In this document: positions 24,602 through 34,371 of the stretch, in pieces
Numbering within the stretch: position 1 is the first letter of the stretch
Layout of the letters: the number at the start of each line of letters is the position of its first letter
From: JBICIG01 sp043101605
Lineage (GTDB): Bacteria > Planctomycetota > Phycisphaerae > Phycisphaerales > UBA1924
Reading direction: 5' to 3'
DNA length: 43,647 bases
NCBI GenBank assembly: GCA_043101605.1
Contig: JBICIG010000084.1
Location: forward strand, 1 to 43,647
Notes under the pieces: model-generated
Databases searched by the model: none
Seen by the model: the letters and a program-made list of their open reading frames with translations, nothing else
Told to the model about the DNA's origin: nothing
Program-made: the position numbers and the translations under genes

Positions 24602-25597
24602 ATGAAGCAGTACTGCACCCGTGCGGTGGCCGCCGCGTTGTTATTCGCCCCAGGGTTGGCCTTCGCTCAGCCGATTCTCATGGACTGGGTGACGGTCGGC
24701 AACGCCGGCAACGCGGCCGACCCGACCACCGGCTTCGGCTCGGTCGGCTACGAGTACCGGATCGGGACCTACGAGGTGACCAACGCGCAGTATGCCGCGT
24801 TCCTGAACGCGGTCGCCGCCAGCGATCCCAACCAACTCTACACCACTCTGATGGGCTCCGACGCCCGCGGCGGGATCACCCGCTCGGGCTCGGACGGCTC
24901 GTACACCTACTCCGTGAAGGCCAATATGGGCAACAAGCCCGTGAACTTCGTGAACTGGTACGACGCGGCCCGCATGGCAAACTGGATGACCAATGGGCAG
25001 GGTTCGGGCGGCACCGAGTCGGGTGTCTACACCCTTACCGGCATCGACTCGATCAGCACGATCAACCGGGACCTGTCGAATCCGAATCAGGTGTTCATAC
25101 CCAATGAAGACGAGTGGTACAAGGCTGCGTATCACCAGCCGGAGACCCTGGGTGGGGACAGCGACGGTTACTGGCTCTATCCCACCGCGAGCAACAGCGT
25201 GCCCACGATCGCCATGGCCAGCAGCACCGGCGACATATCCAACCCCGGCACGAATGTTGCGAATTACCTGTTCGGCGCGGACTGGAACAGTGTGAACGGC
25301 CATGTGACGACGGTCGGTTCGGCCGGCCCGGACAGCGCGAGCTTCTACGGGACCTCGGACCAGGGCGGCAATGTGTGGGAGTGGAATGAGACGCTCTTCG
25401 TTTCTTCGCGCGGGATCCGTGGTGGTTCGTGGGAAGACTTTGAGGATGCCTTGCGGTCGTCTGAGGGCAGCCACCACGCTCCAACGGACAAACTCCCGTA
25501 CATCGGGTTCCGTCTCGCGAGACCCGTGCCGGGGCCGGGGCCCGTGGCGCTCGTGGCCGTCGGCGCGCCCCTGCTGGCCCGCCGGCGCAGGCGCTGA
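24602..25597 (+). CDS. Secreted formylglycine-generating-enzyme-like (SUMF1 fold) protein with PEP-CTERM-like tail
   Basis: 331 residues from ATG 24602, with GGGGAGAG 5-6 nt upstream. A signal peptide (MKQYCTRAVAAALLFAPGLA) precedes a SUMF1/FGE-sulfatase domain: YRIGTYEVTNAQYAAFLNAV, PVNFVNWYDAARMANWM, FIPNEDEWYKAAYH, GGNVWEWNE and GIRGGSW...IGFRLAR. The tail is PGPGPVALVAVGAPLLARRR plus two Arg, a PEP-CTERM-like sorting signal: Pro-rich motif, hydrophobic helix, arginine cluster. The two cysteines that make real FGE an oxidase are missing; the region after RGGSW has DALRSSEGS instead. So it is probably a non-catalytic or binding protein sent to the cell surface. It is flanked by related repeats. 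Confidence 0.85.
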   Translation: MKQYCTRAVAAALLFAPGLAFAQPILMDWVTVGNAGNAADPTTGFGSVGYEYRIGTYEVTNAQYAAFLNAVAASDPNQLYTTLMGSDARGGITRSGSDGSYTYSVKANMGNKPVNFVNWYDAARMANWMTNGQGSGGTESGVYTLTGIDSISTINRDLSNPNQVFIPNEDEWYKAAYHQPETLGGDSDGYWLYPTASNSVPTIAMASSTGDISNPGTNVANYLFGADWNSVNGHVTTVGSAGPDSASFYGTSDQGGNVWEWNETLFVSSRGIRGGSWEDFEDALRSSEGSHHAPTDKLPYIGFRLARPVPGPGPVALVAVGAPLLARRRRR

Positions 25598-25637
25598 ATA
25601 CGGAACCGTTTTTGCATGAGGTCTCGGCTAGCGGTGC

Positions 25638-25710
25638 GTTGGGCGTCGAGATAAATTTGAGTGTCGCAGAGGCATCGCTTGGAACTGCGTTTCAAGCGGT
25701 GGCACCCGGC
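25638..25710 (+). repeat. Structured direct repeat, copy 2 (downstream of FGE-like gene)
   Basis: The core 25662-25710 is 42/49 identical to copy 1 and in the same orientation. It also folds: TTGA-gtgt-CGCAG, a 15-nt loop, CTGCG-tt-TCAA (25657-25695). The inner CGCAG/CTGYG stem and loop length are the same as in copy 1, while the outer stem differs in sequence but can still pair. It ends 5 nt before the stop codon of the minus-strand gene at 25716. Confidence 0.75.
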
Positions 25711-25715
25711 ATTAA

Positions 25716-26261
25716 TTACAGCGAGAAGTAGTGCGCCCAGATCCGGATAGCTACGCCCATCGTCGGCAGCGCGTAGAGGGCCATCAGAATCCTGTCTTGC
25801 CAGATCGGCCTGTTGCTTTGCTTCTGCGCGAGGTCACGGCAATCGATGTAGAGTTTCGGGTAGACTGCTGTTCCGCTGGAACTCTCCCCCAACCTTGACT
25901 CCATCGGCTTGATCCATTCAGGGTCAAAGTCTTGGCACACGAGGCGTCCGAGGGCCATATCTATCCCCTCGCTCCGATACTGCGAGCCAAACTTCAAGTC
26001 AAGTTGTCGTTTGGAGAAGTACCAGAACATACCGCACAGTCCGAGTATGAACGCGGTGTGGGTGAGGGCACTGAGCCAAGTTGGGAAAACGGGGTGAAAA
26101 TAGGGAAAACCCGAAGCGCCCGCCGCACCTGTGGCCGCTAGGGCGAACACCCCCGCTGGAAGGTATGCCATCCGCTCTTTGTGCGCGTGGTAAGCCTCGT
26201 GACGACTCGCCAAGCTCTCGAGAAATCCAATAAGCTCAGCCCGTTGATCTTCCTTGCTCAT
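25716..26261 (-). CDS. Membrane protein of unknown function, lower-GC gene
   Basis: 181 residues from ATG 26261 (MSKEDQRAELIGFLESLASR). An N-terminal charged helix with HEAYHAHKERM leads into two membrane helices (MAYLPAGVFALAATGAAGAS and WLSALTHTAFILGLCGMFWY). A cytoplasmic middle part follows, with LVCQDFDPEWIKPMESRLGE, and a third hydrophobic segment closes the protein (ILMALYALPTMGVAIRIWAH). No family is recognised. Its codon use is visibly less GC-biased than that of core genes, suggesting transfer. Its stop abuts repeat copy 2. Confidence 0.65.
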   Translation of the reverse strand: MSKEDQRAELIGFLESLASRHEAYHAHKERMAYLPAGVFALAATGAAGASGFPYFHPVFPTWLSALTHTAFILGLCGMFWYFSKRQLDLKFGSQYRSEGIDMALGRLVCQDFDPEWIKPMESRLGESSSGTAVYPKLYIDCRDLAQKQSNRPIWQDRILMALYALPTMGVAIRIWAHYFSL

Positions 26262-26461
26262 CCTCGGCCCCAAGCTGACGAATCGAGCTCGGCCGTGTCG
26301 CGTCAGCGAGCTCCGGTTACTTCGCACGAGTCGGACTCGGTCCAGCTAGCCGCGTATCGCCCGAGTCACGCCCGGGTGTAGTCGCCTCATTCCAATCTCG
26401 AGCAATACAATAATGAAATTAGCCAGTCTCGGCCTGTGGCCGGGCGATCTTGAGTGTCTGC

Positions 26462-27820
26462 TCACTCCGCCAACGACCACTCCCGCCCATTGCGCTCGAC
26501 GCGTCGATACAGCGTGTCGCGCTCGACCGGCTCGTAGCCCGCTTCGCGGATCGCGCGTTGGAGGTCCCAGACGGTTGATTCCTGGTGGGTGGTGCTGCCG
26601 CCGACTTTGGTGATGTCGTACCAGACGACGGTGCCGTCGATGTCGTCGGCTCCGCACTGGAGCATGAGCTGGGCCATGCTCAGGGTCTGCATGATCCAGA
26701 ACGCCTTGACATGCGGGAAGTTGTCGAGCATGAGCCGGGCGATTGCGAGCGTGCGCATGTTCTCGAGCCCGGTGGGGCCCGGGAGGTATTCGAGCTCGGA
26801 GCCGTCGGGGAAGAAGGGAAGCGGGATGATCGTCTGGAAGTAGCCGGCGGCGGGCTCGTCGGCGCGCGGGGGCCGGGGGAGCGGCGTGCCGGGGCGCGTC
26901 AGGGTGATCGCGGGGGCGGTGATGTCGGCGGTCGCGGCAAGGCCGGAAGCGATGGATGGATCGTTGGCGGTGCCTGCGTAGCCGAGGCGTTCGAGGGCCT
27001 GGTCCTGGGCGCGGCGGAGGATCTCCATGTGGACGAGCCGCTCGCGGCGTTGGTCGATGTGGCCGTAGAGCATCGTCGCGTTGGAGTTGAGACCGAGTTC
27101 GTGCGCCACAAGGTGGACATCGAGCCATTCGTCGGAGCGGATCTTGCCCTTGAAGGCGGTGTCGTGGACGCGGTCGTCGAAGACCTCGGCGCCGCCGCCG
27201 GGGATGGAGCCGAGGCCCGCGGCCTTGAGCTGCTGGAGCACCCAGCGGATGCCGGCCTGGCGATCGCTCCGCTTGTACTGCCTGGCGATCTTGGCGAGGT
27301 GGACGATCTCGACGGCGGTGAAGGCTTTGAGGTGCAAGCCTGGGGCGTGCTCGTGGATGAGACGGAGCATGTGGGGGTAGTAGTCGAAGGGGAGGTAGGG
27401 GTGGAGCCCGCCGACGATGTGCATCTCGGTGGCGCCGTTGGCGACGGCGGCCTTGGCGGCGGCGATGATGTCGTCGTCGCCGCGGGTGTACGCGCCGTCG
27501 TCGCCCTTCTTGCGGTAGAACTCGCAGAACTTGCAGGAGAGGGCGCACACATTCGAGTAGTTGAAGTGGCGGTTGATGTTGAAGTAGCCGACGCCCGGGT
27601 GGAGTCGATCGCGGACGAGGTTGGCGAGCTCGCAGACGGTCCAGATGTCGGGCGTGGTGTAGAGGATCTCGCCCTCTTCAAGGGTGAGGCGTTCGCCTCG
27701 CTCGACCTTGGCGCGAACGGGCTCGAGAGCCGGGTCTCGGAGGACCGGGGAGGGCCCGGGAGGCGGCGCCGGGATCGAGCCGGGACGGTTCGCGGCGGCG
27801 GCGTGTGGAGCGGTGGACAT
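26462..27820 (-). CDS. mqnE: Aminofutalosine synthase MqnE (radical SAM)
   Basis: 452 residues. The radical SAM cluster C92-x3-C96-x2-C99 lies in NVCALSCKFCEFYR, preceded by YFNINRHFNYSN, and MHIVGGLHPYLPFDYY follows. These match the MqnE/MqnC family, and the RHxNYxNxC lead-in with GGLHP favours MqnE. The enzyme joins SAM to 3-[(1-carboxyvinyl)oxy]benzoate to give aminofutalosine in the futalosine route to menaquinone. It uses a 4Fe-4S cluster in the cytoplasm. A Pro/Ala-rich N-terminus of about 25 residues is extra. No other mqn gene is here. It is divergent from a TetR regulator with two palindromes between, so it may be under that repressor. Confidence 0.85.
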   Translation of the reverse strand: MSTAPHAAAANRPGSIPAPPPGPSPVLRDPALEPVRAKVERGERLTLEEGEILYTTPDIWTVCELANLVRDRLHPGVGYFNINRHFNYSNVCALSCKFCEFYRKKGDDGAYTRGDDDIIAAAKAAVANGATEMHIVGGLHPYLPFDYYPHMLRLIHEHAPGLHLKAFTAVEIVHLAKIARQYKRSDRQAGIRWVLQQLKAAGLGSIPGGGAEVFDDRVHDTAFKGKIRSDEWLDVHLVAHELGLNSNATMLYGHIDQRRERLVHMEILRRAQDQALERLGYAGTANDPSIASGLAATADITAPAITLTRPGTPLPRPPRADEPAAGYFQTIIPLPFFPDGSELEYLPGPTGLENMRTLAIARLMLDNFPHVKAFWIMQTLSMAQLMLQCGADDIDGTVVWYDITKVGGSTTHQESTVWDLQRAIREAGYEPVERDTLYRRVERNGREWSLAE

Positions 27821-27906
27821 ATCTGATTGTGTGCCTCGGCGGGGCTGATTTCAATTTGTTCTGAAAGAAGAATCTCTGGAATTGATGGAGATTCGGGTTC
27901 ACCGAG

Positions 27907-27922
27907 TTGAGTGATCGTTCAA
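27907..27922. promoter_or_regulatory. Putative TetR operator 1 (TTGANNGATCNNTCAA)
   Basis: TTGAGTGATCGTTCAA fits the palindrome TTGANNGATCNNTCAA. A second copy of the same pattern lies 43 bp away (centre to centre). Both lie between mqnE and the divergent tetR gene, where an autoregulating TetR would bind. Confidence 0.6.
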
Positions 27923-27949
27923 AACGGGGTAGTTTGGCGGCGATGGCGG

Positions 27950-27965
27950 TTGAATGATCGATCAA
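27950..27965. promoter_or_regulatory. Putative TetR operator 2 (TTGANNGATCNNTCAA)
   Basis: TTGAATGATCGATCAA is the second copy of the same 16-bp palindromic pattern, about 70 nt before the tetR start codon. The 43-bp centre spacing is about four helical turns, which would put both dimers on the same face. Confidence 0.6.
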
Positions 27966-28035
27966 GTCTCGGGCGGAGTCGCGTGACCCGGTGACCGGGG
28001 CTTGGCGTTGGGATTCTTGCCCGGCGAGGCGACGG

Positions 28036-28647
28036 ATGACCCCGGCATCGGACACACGCGAGCGGATTCTCGAAGCGGCGGCGAGGCTCTTTCACGAGCA
28101 GGGGTTCGCCGCGACGGGGATCTCGACCATTCTGCGCGAGGCGGGGGCGCACGCGGGGAGCCTTTACCACGCGTTCCCGAACAAGGAGTCGCTGCTGGTG
28201 GGGGTGCTCGAGCGGTATCAGCGGCTACTGCGGCCGGTGGTCATGGACCCGGTCGAGGCGCAGGAGGAGGACCGGATCGAGCGGATCTTCGTGCTGCTCG
28301 GCTGGTATCGGATGGGGTTGGAGATGACCGGGTGCCGGCTGGGGTGCCCGATCGCGAACATCGCGCTGGAGGTGAGCGACACCCATCCGGAGGTTCGGCC
28401 GCACATCGACGCGAACTTTGACGGATGGGCGCGGGCGATCGAGCGGTGGCTGGATGAGGCGGGCGATCGGCTGCCGGCGGACCTTGATCGGCGGGCGCTG
28501 TCGCGGTTCATCCTGACGGTGATGGAGGGTGGGCTGATGCAGGCGCGGGCGAAGGGATCGCTCGAGCCGTTCGACGATTCGGTGTCGCAACTCCGGTCGT
28601 ATGTGGACCGGTTGAAGGACGAGGCGGCGCGTGGCCGCGGCGGATGA
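28036..28647 (+). CDS. TetR/AcrR-family transcriptional regulator
   Basis: 203 residues from ATG 28036 (MTPASDTRERILEAAARLFH). The N-terminal helix-turn-helix is classic: EQGFAATGISTILREAGAHA, then GSLYHAFPNKESLLVGVLE. The C-terminal ligand-binding part includes CRLGCPIANIALEVSDTHPEVR, a Cys-containing segment of the kind seen in the LmrA/YxaF-type TetR C-terminal domain. It probably represses itself and perhaps mqnE through the twin palindromes upstream. The next gene starts 46 nt downstream on the same strand and is probably co-transcribed. The inducer is unknown. Confidence 0.9.
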   Translation: MTPASDTRERILEAAARLFHEQGFAATGISTILREAGAHAGSLYHAFPNKESLLVGVLERYQRLLRPVVMDPVEAQEEDRIERIFVLLGWYRMGLEMTGCRLGCPIANIALEVSDTHPEVRPHIDANFDGWARAIERWLDEAGDRLPADLDRRALSRFILTVMEGGLMQARAKGSLEPFDDSVSQLRSYVDRLKDEAARGRGG

Positions 28648-28693
28648 GGGGTGACGGGCTACTTGGGCTGCAGAGCAGCCGGGAGAATTGAAG

Positions 28694-29299
28694 ATGAAAG
28701 CTTCGATGTTGGTGGCGGGCGCGGCGGCGATCGGGCTGGGTGTGCTGGCGTTTGCGGGCGGTGTGCGCGCGGTGGGCGTTGATGCGCCGGTGGTCGAGCG
28801 GGTCGCCGGGGAAAGCAAGCCGGGCGATACGCTCCCCGAGGGCTTCGGCGTGCTGCGCGACATGGTTGGGTATGCGTGGGAGATCGACGGGAAGTGGCTC
28901 GACGGGCGCCCGATCTGGGCGCGCAACGAGATGCGGCCCGGGCTCAACGACCGGTTCGTGGTCGCGGATGTCCACGCGAACGAGAACGGGAAGACCTACC
29001 ACCGGTACCACACCATCTATGCGCTGGGCGAGGATGGCGTGGTGACCTCGTACGGGTTCACCTACGACGGGTCGACGGCGGTGGTGCCGATGGTGGAAGG
29101 CGAGTCCGAGGATGGGGACCCGCTGGTCAAGAGCACCTGGCTCGCGAACAAGGAGATGGGGGTGTGGATCAAGCAGGAGTTGGAGTTCGAGGGCGAGTCG
29201 TACGCGTGGCGGGTGTGGTCGCGGATGGGCGAGAGCGGGGAGTGGACGCCGATGATGGACGGCCGGTGGCATCGCAAGGAGAAACTCGGAGCGAAGTGA
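28694..29299 (+). CDS. Secreted protein of unknown function in the tetR operon
   Basis: 201 residues from ATG 28694, with GGGAGAA 7 nt upstream; a TTG two codons earlier is possible but too close to that site. The signal peptide is MKASMLVAGAAAIGLGVLAF up to about VRA. The mature part is rich in aromatic beta-strand-like segments (YAWEIDGKWLDGRPIWARNE, YHRYHTIYALGEDG, VTSYGFTYDG, YAWRVWSRMGESGEW), suggesting a small beta-barrel such as a lipocalin-like fold. No family is assigned. Its place after tetR suggests it is the regulated output. Confidence 0.65.
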   Translation: MKASMLVAGAAAIGLGVLAFAGGVRAVGVDAPVVERVAGESKPGDTLPEGFGVLRDMVGYAWEIDGKWLDGRPIWARNEMRPGLNDRFVVADVHANENGKTYHRYHTIYALGEDGVVTSYGFTYDGSTAVVPMVEGESEDGDPLVKSTWLANKEMGVWIKQELEFEGESYAWRVWSRMGESGEWTPMMDGRWHRKEKLGAK

Positions 29300-29649
29300 A
29301 GGGCTTGGCGGCGGGCCGGAAAGGCCCGGGCCCGCGGTCGGCGAGCGGTCGGCCGCGGGCAGGGGTGGAGCGGGGTGCGTCGGCGAGCCCCCGATCGGGC
29401 TGCCAGATCGGCAGGGCGGCAGGGCTTGGCGTGCATTGGAGGCGGGCGGCAGGATCCGGGAGGGTTCGCCAGGCGTCACAGAGGCTCGATTCGGGTGGTC
29501 CGAGAGGGGGTGTTGGGGGCTGATTCGCTGGGCGGACTGGCACCGTGGTTGCGATGTTCGATGGGTGCGGGTGTGGCCCGGGTGCTCCGGAAGCCGCGCC
29601 CCGACGGATCGCTCCGGCCGGGTGTCGGGGCCCATCGGAAGGACGCAGC
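29300..29649. other. 350-nt non-coding region upstream of dnaK
   Basis: No credible gene. It holds an 8-bp hairpin GCCCGCGG / CCGCGGGC (29330-29337 and 29353-29360) after the secreted-protein gene, and a sigma-54-type promoter motif at 29538-29552. I saw no CIRCE (HrcA) element. Confidence 0.5.
29538..29552 (+). promoter_or_regulatory. Putative sigma-54 promoter upstream of dnaK
   Basis: TGGCACCGTGGTTGC matches the -24/-12 consensus TGGCAC-N5-TTGC at all ten fixed positions with the required 10-nt GG-to-GC spacing. It lies about 97 nt before the dnaK ATG. An NtrC-type activator is encoded at 11611-13053. Confidence 0.6.
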
Positions 29650-31548
<1,899 letters not shown>

Positions 31549-31587
31549 TCGCCCGGCTCGTTCGTCGCGAGGAAACCACCTCTCGGG

Positions 31588-31619
31588 ACGCCCGTCGCGT
31601 GCTGCGGCGGGCGTTTCTT
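31588..31619 (+). terminator. Intrinsic terminator after dnaK
   Basis: ACGCCCG and CGGGCGT pair, with extra pairing towards the loop, followed by TTCTTG. It begins 39 nt after the dnaK stop. Confidence 0.65.
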
Positions 31620-31643
31620 GTTCTGGACAGGACCTTCGGCCGG

Positions 31644-31649
31644 TAGGCT
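31644..31649 (+). promoter_or_regulatory. Putative -10 element (TAGGCT) for DUF429 gene
   Basis: TAGGCT ends 6 nt before the ATG at 31656 with no ribosome binding site between, again suggesting a leaderless transcript. Confidence 0.45.
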
Positions 31650-31655
31650 GGGCGG

Positions 31656-32411
31656 ATGACGGGCTTCGTGATCGGCGTCGACGGGTGCAGGGCGGGGTGG
31701 GTTGCGTGTCGGCGGGAGCGATCGGGGGCGGCGGGGTTTGAGGTGTTCCCGTCGCTCGATGCGCTGTGGGACTCGGCACGCCGGGCGGACCTGATGCTGG
31801 TGGATGTGCCGATCGGCGTGCCGGGCGGCGCGGACGGGGATGGCGCGCGGGTGTGCGATCTTGCGGCCAAGCGGCTGCTCGGGAAGTACAACTCGCGGGT
31901 GTTTCTGACGCCCTGCCGGGAGGCGCTCGCGTGCGCGTCGTATCCGGAGGGGAATGCGATGAGCCGATCGCTGACGGGGCGGGGGCTGTCGAAGCAGCTC
32001 TGGATGATCGCGCCGAAGATCCGGGAGATGGATGCGTTTCTCGGGCGGGCCGAGGGGGCGCGCGAGCGGATCCGCGAGTGCCATCCGGAGATCTGCTTTG
32101 TCGGTTTGGGCGGCGGGGTGATCCCTGAGAACAAGCTCAAGCCCGAGGGGATCGCGCGGCGGTTGGAATTGCTGGGAGGCTTGGATGAGGGGCTGGTGGA
32201 GTTGATCGAGCGCACGGCCGCGGGGATGGCGAGGAAGGTCGCCGGGATTGATGACCTGATCGACGCGGCGGTTGGTGCGTGGACGGCGGCGGGTGTCTGG
32301 GACGGGAGTCTGCGCACGCTGCCGACGGCGGTGCCGAGCGATCCGCTTGGCTATCCGATGGAGATGGTGTATCGGGAGCGGGCCGGGCGCGGGGTGCTCT
32401 CGGGCGGGTGA
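31656..32411 (+). CDS. DUF429 family protein (predicted RNase H-like fold)
   Basis: 251 residues. The N-terminal FVIGVDGCRAGWVACRRE, LMLVDVPIGVPG, the Arg/Cys segment VFLTPCREAL, YPEGNAMSRSL and IRECHPEICF are the conserved blocks of DUF429, whose members are predicted to have an RNase H-like nuclease fold. The acids in GVDGC and VDVPIG are candidate metal ligands. The biochemical role of the family is unsettled. It lies alone between dnaK and the rdgB gene, with which it converges. Confidence 0.8.
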   Translation: MTGFVIGVDGCRAGWVACRRERSGAAGFEVFPSLDALWDSARRADLMLVDVPIGVPGGADGDGARVCDLAAKRLLGKYNSRVFLTPCREALACASYPEGNAMSRSLTGRGLSKQLWMIAPKIREMDAFLGRAEGARERIRECHPEICFVGLGGGVIPENKLKPEGIARRLELLGGLDEGLVELIERTAAGMARKVAGIDDLIDAAVGAWTAAGVWDGSLRTLPTAVPSDPLGYPMEMVYRERAGRGVLSGG

Positions 32412-32442
32412 TGGGAGGGGGGAGCGTGTTGGTCGGCGTCGT

Positions 32443-33093
32443 TCAGTCGGTGAGTTCGAGGATCGCCGGGAGGATGGCGCGGAGGGCCTGTCCTCGATGG
32501 GAGCGGGTGTTCTTCTGGTCCGGGGTGAGTTCGGCGGCGGTGCGACCGTCGGCGACGAGGAGGAGGGGGTCGTAGCCGAAGCCGCGGGCACCGCGCGGGA
32601 CGCCGTCGGGATCGACGGTCAGGGGGAGGCCGATGCGACCCTCGAAGGTGCCTCGCGAGGTGGCGAGGACATCGCCGGCGGGCGAGGCGAGGACCATGAC
32701 GCAGACGAATCGCGCGGTGCGGCGGTCGAGGGGAACGGCGGCGAGTTCGGCGAGGAGTTTCTCGTTGTTGGCGCGGTCGCGTTCGTCGCGTGGCATGCCG
32801 GCCTCGCGACCGTCGGTGCAGTAATGGCTGGAGATCACGCCGGGCGCGCCATCGAGGGCGTCGACCTCAAGCCCGGAGTCATCGGCGAGGCAGGTGTGCC
32901 CGGTGGCGCCGGCGTAGGCGCGGGCCTTGATGGTCGCGTTGTCGAGGAAGGTCGAGCCGGTCTCGGGGGGCTCGGGGAAGGGGGAGCCGGGGCAGTCGGC
33001 GAGCCCGAGGACCTTGACGGGCGAGCCCTCGAGCATGGCGCGGAGTTCGGCGAGTTTGCCAGGGTTCTGCGTCGCGAGCACGATCGTCGGCAT
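32443..33093 (-). CDS. rdgB: dITP/XTP pyrophosphatase (RdgB/HAM1)
   Basis: 216 residues from ATG 33093, with GGAGG 7 nt upstream. Motifs are VLATQNPGKLAELRAML, the acidic ADDSGLEVDALDGAPG, GFGYDPLLLV and a C-terminal KNTRSHRGQAL. The enzyme hydrolyses deaminated purine triphosphates (dITP, ITP, XTP) to monophosphates plus pyrophosphate, keeping them out of DNA and RNA. It is divergent from the PfkB-type kinase gene across 66 bp. Confidence 0.95.
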   Translation of the reverse strand: MPTIVLATQNPGKLAELRAMLEGSPVKVLGLADCPGSPFPEPPETGSTFLDNATIKARAYAGATGHTCLADDSGLEVDALDGAPGVISSHYCTDGREAGMPRDERDRANNEKLLAELAAVPLDRRTARFVCVMVLASPAGDVLATSRGTFEGRIGLPLTVDPDGVPRGARGFGYDPLLLVADGRTAAELTPDQKNTRSHRGQALRAILPAILELTD

Positions 33094-33145
33094 CGGGATC
33101 CTCCGGTCGGTTCGGGCGAGGATAGTCGTCGGCTGGCGCGGGGAA

Positions 33146-33151
33146 TAGGCT
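33146..33151 (+). promoter_or_regulatory. Putative -10 element (TAGGCT) for PfkB gene
   Basis: TAGGCT ends 8 nt before the ATG at 33160. The same hexamer sits in the same relation to the DUF429 gene start. Confidence 0.45.
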
Positions 33152-33159
33152 CTGCGGCG

Positions 33160-34344
33160 ATGAGCGATGCGTGGAGTCAGCCCGGATGGCGTGAAGCGAC
33201 CGCGGCGCGGGCGGCGGCGGCGCTGCGCGAAGCGCCGGGACGCGCGATCGAAGCATTGGTGGGCTTCGACGGGTTCATCGATGAGATCATCCGGGTGGTC
33301 GATCATCGGCGGTCGATGCGGATGGAGGACTTCGATCCGATCGCGACGATCGAGGCGTTCGCGGCGCGGTGCGCGGCGGCGGCGGGGCGGAGCGCGAACC
33401 TTGAACTGGTGATGAGCGAGGCTCGGGCGGGTGGCAACGGGCCGTTGCTGGCGTCGGCGCTGGCTTCGCTGGGGATGCGGGTCGACTTCATCGGGGCGAT
33501 CGGACGAGAGGACGGCTCGGGCGGGCTGGCGGTACACCCTGTGTACGAGTCGTTCGCGGCGGGGTGCCGGAGCGCGACGCCCATCGCCGAGCCCGGGCTG
33601 ACGCACGCGTTGGAGTTCGACGACGGGAAGATCATGCTCGGTCGGACCGCGCCGGTGCAGGTCGTGACCTGGGAGCGTCTGGTCGCGATGGTGGGGCGGG
33701 AGCGGCTGGCGGCGATGGTGTCGTCGGCTGACCTGCTGGGCGTGGTGAACTGGACGCTGGTGGGGGGCGTGCAGGGGATCTTCGAGGGACTCGCCCGCGA
33801 TCTGCTTCCGACGCTCGAGCGGACGCCGCGGCGGATGATGATCGACATCTCTGATCCGGCGAAGCGGACCGACGCGGATGTGCGTGGGCTGATCGGCGTG
33901 CTGGGCGAACTGGGGGAGCGATTGCCGGTATCGCTGGGGCTGAACCTGAGCGAGGCGACGCGACTGGGGGCGGTGCTCGGGACGCGCGCGCGGGCGGGCG
34001 AGGTCGAGGAGTTCGCGGGGACGCTGCCGGTGCTGGCGGCGGAGATTCGGAAGGCGATCGGGATCGACTGCGTGGTGATCCATCCGACGCGCGGCGCGGC
34101 GGGGGCGGACGCGGCGGGGGAGCGGGCGTGGTTTCTCGGGCCCTTCACGCGGCGGCCGGTGCTTTCGACGGGGGCGGGGGATCACTTCAACGGCGGATTC
34201 GCGTTCGCGCAGACGCTGGGGCTGGGGCTCGGAGAAAGCCTGGCGGCGGGTTGCGCGACGAGCGGGGCGTATGTGCGGGACGCGGCGTCGCCGACGCTGG
34301 ATCGCATCGCCGGGCTGCTGGAACGGCTGCCGGCGCCCGAGTGA
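33160..34344 (+). CDS. PfkB-family (ribokinase-like) sugar kinase
   Basis: 394 residues from ATG 33160. A helical N-terminus leads to LVGFDGFIDEIIRVVD, then ARAGGNGPLLASALASLGMR, the glycine-rich substrate site of the family. The signature near the C-terminus is STGAGDHFNGGFAFAQ, with catalytic base D341. It phosphorylates a sugar or nucleoside using ATP; the substrate cannot be read. At 394 residues it is longer than most PfkB kinases, mainly from the N-terminal extension. It is followed 39 nt later by the aldehyde dehydrogenase gene, which has its own -10-like element. Confidence 0.85.
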   Translation: MSDAWSQPGWREATAARAAAALREAPGRAIEALVGFDGFIDEIIRVVDHRRSMRMEDFDPIATIEAFAARCAAAAGRSANLELVMSEARAGGNGPLLASALASLGMRVDFIGAIGREDGSGGLAVHPVYESFAAGCRSATPIAEPGLTHALEFDDGKIMLGRTAPVQVVTWERLVAMVGRERLAAMVSSADLLGVVNWTLVGGVQGIFEGLARDLLPTLERTPRRMMIDISDPAKRTDADVRGLIGVLGELGERLPVSLGLNLSEATRLGAVLGTRARAGEVEEFAGTLPVLAAEIRKAIGIDCVVIHPTRGAAGADAAGERAWFLGPFTRRPVLSTGAGDHFNGGFAFAQTLGLGLGESLAAGCATSGAYVRDAASPTLDRIAGLLERLPAPE

Positions 34345-34371
34345 AATCGGGCAATCGGGTCGTCGAGTACC

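Noticed and set aside
24312..25710. Integron attC sites
   Set aside because: GTTGGGC in copy 2 looks like an R-box (GTTRRRY), but copy 1 lacks it and neither copy has a matching RYYYAAC on the other side. No integrase gene is present.
29300..29649. CIRCE/HrcA element upstream of dnaK
   Set aside because: No TTAGCACTC-N9-GAGTGCTAA or close variant is present.
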